A DNA stretch of 64,000 bases from Sphingobacterium haloxyli (lineage in GTDB: Bacteria > Bacteroidota > Bacteroidia > Sphingobacteriales > Sphingobacteriaceae), in NCBI RefSeq assembly GCF_002980525.1, contig NZ_PVBQ01000004.1, forward strand, positions 1-64,000, read 5' to 3'. A program made the translations under genes and the position numbers. Below are positions 61,369 to 64,000 of this stretch, in pieces. Position 1 is the first letter of the stretch, and every line of letters begins with the position of its first letter. The notes beneath the pieces were generated by a model. That model was not told where the DNA came from, did not search any database, and saw only the letters and a program-made list of their open reading frames with translations.

Positions 61369-61936
61369 CAGCTAATCGCTTTCTGATTCTGCTTAGGGAT
61401 TCGGGTTTAACGCCGATATAGCTGGCAATTTGGTACTGAGGCACTCTTTGGAATATAGCAGGTCTTTCTTTTAATAACCTCAAATACCGCTGTTCAGGCG
61501 TTTCTGTCAGATAGGAGGTAAGCGTCTTTTGCTGTTCGGCAAACACGGTTTCCATTACTGCCCTTGAAACCGTTTCTAATCTCGGAAAATGTTTAAAGAT
61601 TTCCTGGGCTTTTTCTTCATTGCCCACAACGACGCAAGATGTTTCTTCACTGATCAAATAACTATCGGAAACGGGGTTGTCTGTAAAACTGGTTAGCGAA
61701 ATTATCCATTGTCCTTCATTGAAAAAGCCGGTTGTGATTTCTTCCCCGTCGGTAAGGGTATATTGCCTGACCAAACCGGATAGCATAAAATAGGTGTCTT
61801 TATTCCGTTGTCCTTCTTTTAGTAGGTAATGGCCTTTCTTGATTTCTTTAATGACCATACTGTCGGTTAGCGCTGTTATTTCAGGCGCCGTCAGCTTGGT
61901 GAATTTTGAAAAGTAGTCGATCAGTTTGTTTTGCAT
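61358..61936 (-). CDS. Crp/Fnr-family regulator
   Basis: 192 residues from ATG 61936. A cNMP-binding-like domain (KKGHYLLKEGQRNKDTYFML, EEITTGFFNEGQWIISLTSF) is followed by a C-terminal winged helix (VPQYQIASYIGVKPESLSRI). The phosphate-binding cassette is not canonical, so the ligand is uncertain. Convergent with DUF4386. Confidence 0.88.
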   Translation of the reverse strand: MQNKLIDYFSKFTKLTAPEITALTDSMVIKEIKKGHYLLKEGQRNKDTYFMLSGLVRQYTLTDGEEITTGFFNEGQWIISLTSFTDNPVSDSYLISEETSCVVVGNEEKAQEIFKHFPRLETVSRAVMETVFAEQQKTLTSYLTETPEQRYLRLLKERPAIFQRVPQYQIASYIGVKPESLSRIRKRLAASD

Positions 61937-61955
61937 GGTCTTACGGCGTTGTCTT

Positions 61956-62708
61956 TTAAGCTGCCGGATTATGGTCTTCGGCGACATCAAAATCCGCCGC
62001 AGCCGGTTCTGATCTTTCGGTCTTGACCAATTCAAGACGGTTGTCGTGGAATCTGAAATGATCCTTGACATCCCAGGTCCAGCTTTTGCCGTGCCGGGTG
62101 TTGATGCTAACAACCGTATAAGCTACGATGATTTCGTTGCCGTCGACCTTCAGGTCAATTTTGTTAAACGTGTCTTGTATGGTCGAACCGTCCGGGATGG
62201 TAGGGCAGGCTTCTAGTTTTTTCAGTGCGGTGCTGTCACCCCGGAACCACTGACGCAGGAAGCCGAGGTGTGTGTCTGAACATTGATAACCGAGATCGAG
62301 TGCGGTAAGTATCTTGCATTTTAGGTTGCTGCGCGATGGGGAGGCTTTGCCGTCCCAGGCACATTCATTTCCAATAAAAGTGGCCACATAGCCTAATGCG
62401 GCCTTTTCCGGATCGGATATATTGGCAATATAAGCTTCGTCCAGCATGATGGTACTGACGATTGCATCATATCCATCCATGGGTTGGTCTTCGCGCCAGA
62501 GGAATTTGACCGATCGGGGCTGCAATTTGAATGGTTTCACCACGGATGCCGAGGTATCCATACTTTCTTGCCCGGAAGAGTCTGCTTGTGTAGCCTGCGT
62601 ATCCTTTTTGCCGGACGATTGGCAAGCTTGCAGTGCAACGAGTAGGAGCATACAGTAGGTAAGCCGACGTAAAGCGGAACGGTAAGAAATGTGTATCGAT
62701 CTGTCCAT
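61956..62708 (-). CDS. Lipoprotein of unknown function
   Basis: This 250-residue protein has lipobox LQAC (cysteine near residue 29) then QSSGKKDTQATQ. The soluble part has several cysteines (NECAWDGKASPS, CSDTHLGFL) and a C-terminal strand-rich end (DHFRFHDNRLELVKTERS). It is upstream of and in the same direction as the Crp gene, 19 bases apart, so probably cotranscribed. No family is recognised. Confidence 0.75.
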   Translation of the reverse strand: MDRSIHISYRSALRRLTYCMLLLVALQACQSSGKKDTQATQADSSGQESMDTSASVVKPFKLQPRSVKFLWREDQPMDGYDAIVSTIMLDEAYIANISDPEKAALGYVATFIGNECAWDGKASPSRSNLKCKILTALDLGYQCSDTHLGFLRQWFRGDSTALKKLEACPTIPDGSTIQDTFNKIDLKVDGNEIIVAYTVVSINTRHGKSWTWDVKDHFRFHDNRLELVKTERSEPAAADFDVAEDHNPAA

Positions 62709-62831
62709 ATGCTAAGCAAGCTAAGATAATTTCTTCATTTGTCAAAAGGATTTTTGTTATTCCTGTAGAACAATTTGAGCGTGGAATGGAATGCCCGAGC
62801 TGCCGTGACGTAGCTTTAAATAGTTGGTTCG

Positions 62832-62879
62832 GATAAGAACTATTCTTGTTACTTTTGATAGATCAGAACAAAATCAACA
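62832..62879 (+). promoter_or_regulatory. Duplicated promoter region (also at 63735-63781)
   Basis: GATAAGAACTATTCTTGTTA begins both copies; each contains a TAnnTTTG element (TACTTTTG at 62850, TATTTTTG at 63753) just before a start codon. So the genes at 62885 and 63783 seem to share regulation. Confidence 0.65.
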
Positions 62880-62884
62880 GGATA

Positions 62885-63736
62885 ATGGATACACTCTATT
62901 CTTTGCTATTGCTTTTCAACTTGACAGGTATCAATGCGGCATCCGGCTTGCAACACGATCAGGATCAACTGTATATTGTTTCGGACAACAGTCCTTATCT
63001 TTACCATTATAATGTACTGGAAGAACGACTGGATAAAGTGCTGTTGGACAGTACACAGCAAGACGAGCTGGTTGCCAAAAAGGATAAAAAAGATTTCGAA
63101 GCGTTGTGCGATGTTGGCGATGCGCTGGTAATCGTAGGTTCAGGATCAAAACCCCAACGGCAAGACGCGTTTATTTATGACAAACGGAATCGGAATGTAC
63201 GCCATGTATCTTTAGAATCGATTTATCAACAAATGCAGGAGATAGGTGAGGTTGACCGGGATAACTTCAATATAGAAGGGTTGACATATGCTAACGGAGT
63301 CTGGTACTTTTTAAACCGTGGCAATGGCGAAAGGAACCAGAACGTCATCTTTACGGTAGGGGGTGATTTGGATTTTGTACTTCGTCCGGAAACATTGCGT
63401 GCGCATCATGTCCAGTTGCCTCGTATCCAAAACTATATTACAGGTTTCTCTGACGGGGTCATCGTGGACGACCGCTTATTTTTTATCGCAACGGCAGAAG
63501 ACAGTGCCAGTACTTATCACGACGGCGAATGTAAAGGTTCCTATCTCAGCTATATAAGGCTTAGCGACTGGAAATTAGGACCAACTAGCCTGCTTTCGAA
63601 TACCAAAAAACTGGAAGGGCTTGCGCTTTATGGCCAGTCTGCGGATACACTAACCTTTATCCTTTGCGAGGATCCGGACGACGAAAGCAATACTAATTGT
63701 CCGATTTATCGGTATGATTTCAATTTAGGTTCCTGA
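62885..63736 (+). CDS. DUF6929-like exported protein
   Basis: 283 residues from ATG 62885. The N-terminal MDTLYSLLLLFNLTGINAAS is a weak export signal. Beta-propeller-like strands follow (DQLYIVSDNSPYLYHYNVLE, ALVIVGSGSKPQRQDAFIYD, DGVIVDDRLFFIATAEDSAS) up to CPIYRYDFNLGS. It resembles the DUF6929/SdiA-regulated type of proteins, function unknown. Confidence 0.7.
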   Translation: MDTLYSLLLLFNLTGINAASGLQHDQDQLYIVSDNSPYLYHYNVLEERLDKVLLDSTQQDELVAKKDKKDFEALCDVGDALVIVGSGSKPQRQDAFIYDKRNRNVRHVSLESIYQQMQEIGEVDRDNFNIEGLTYANGVWYFLNRGNGERNQNVIFTVGGDLDFVLRPETLRAHHVQLPRIQNYITGFSDGVIVDDRLFFIATAEDSASTYHDGECKGSYLSYIRLSDWKLGPTSLLSNTKKLEGLALYGQSADTLTFILCEDPDDESNTNCPIYRYDFNLGS

Positions 63737-63781
63737 TAAGAACTATTCTTGTTATTTTTGGATAGATTACAACAACATCAA
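63735..63781 (+). promoter_or_regulatory. Promoter region of the SDR gene (copy of 62832-62879)
   Basis: Begins with the same 20 bases as the copy at 62832 and carries TATTTTTG at 63753-63760, 22 bases before the ATG at 63783. About three quarters of the remaining positions match. Confidence 0.65.
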
Positions 63782-63782
63782 T

Positions 63783-64000
63783 ATGACAGAATTAAAAGGT
63801 AAAAAAGCAATTATCACAGGTGGAGGCCGTGGTTTGGGAAAAGCAGTGGCGCTGGCACTTGCAGCTGAGGGTGTACATGTGGGTATCACCGGGCAAAACG
63901 AGCAAAACCTGCGATCAACAGTGGAGGAACTTCGTGGAATAGGTGTGGAAGCACACTATGCCGTGTTTAATGTATCGGATAACGCACAGGTGGAAGGCGG
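63783..64000 (+). CDS. Short-chain dehydrogenase/reductase, N-terminal part; 3' end outside window
   Basis: The frame from ATG 63783 reads MTELKGKKAIITGGGRGLGK and is open to the window edge. TGGGRGLG is the NAD(P)-binding motif of classical SDR enzymes such as FabG-type ketoacyl reductases. The catalytic YxxxK lies beyond the edge, so substrate cannot be judged. Confidence 0.9.
   Translation, partial: MTELKGKKAIITGGGRGLGKAVALALAAEGVHVGITGQNEQNLRSTVEELRGIGVEAHYAVFNVSDNAQVEG

Noticed and set aside
61937..62113. 59-residue N-terminal extension of the Crp-type regulator
   Set aside because: The extension overlaps the lipoprotein gene in another frame, and the cNMP-binding domain begins right after the Met at 61936.

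Overview
The window reads as a chromosomal segment of a Bacteroidota bacterium, most likely Sphingobacteriaceae. Supporting signs are an adjacent SusC/SusD pair, LytS/LytTR two-component genes, DUF6520, DUF4386 and DUF4143 families, promoters of the TAnnTTTG type, little use of Shine-Dalgarno sites, and outer-membrane beta-barrels with short Sec signals. Family names here come from reading motifs by eye; no database search was run.

Layout. (1) 1-2.8 kb is a wrecked mobile/restriction zone: an IS66 transposase tail, an IS3-type element with a frameshifted orfA, and the C-terminal stump of a type I restriction HsdR cut off by the IS3 element. (2) 2.8-12.3 kb is a defence-island-like block that is clearly AT-richer than the rest. 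It holds a tightly overlapping three-gene cassette on the plus strand (unknown protein, P-loop ATPase, PD-(D/E)XK nuclease). Facing it is a five-gene minus-strand operon: unknown protein, 2TM-PLD-like protein, beta-RFAP/C-nucleoside synthase-like protein, a HAM1-pyrophosphatase + P-loop kinase + winged-helix fusion, and a D12-class adenine methyltransferase. This operon is my main candidate for an undescribed system. (3) 12.5-14.5 kb has an XRE regulator, a long non-coding stretch predicted to fold strongly, and two arrays of 11-bp units arranged as mirror-image halves. (4) 14.5-24.5 kb is a TlpA-SusC-SusD operon facing a MauE/DUF6520 redox-type operon with an AraC regulator and a candidate direct-repeat operator. 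(5) 25-32 kb carries a GT4 fusion glycosyltransferase, a DUF4143 ATPase apparently inserted into a duplicated copy of an arr (rifamycin ADP-ribosyltransferase) locus, and decayed OMP and FAD-monooxygenase fragments. (6) 32-40.5 kb has a WD40-Omp85 protein, a LytS/LytTR pair, a GH2 enzyme and a second DUF4143 ATPase.

(7) 40.5-54.4 kb is a long minus-strand cluster: two unknown proteins, a membrane protein, a HisKA_3/LuxR two-component system, a triple tail-collar protein, a 2437-residue LamG-rich protein and a PI-PLC-like protein. It looks like a regulated surface or toxin-like complex. (8) 54.5-64 kb holds ordinary accessory genes: a ZU5-like lipoprotein, a stand-alone LytTR protein, a WG-repeat protein, an OMP related to the 29.6-kb fragment, a DUF4386/Crp pair, lipoproteins, and the start of an SDR gene.

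No rRNA, tRNA or CRISPR array was seen. Several dispersed repeats and a family of look-alike bidirectional terminators are recorded separately.
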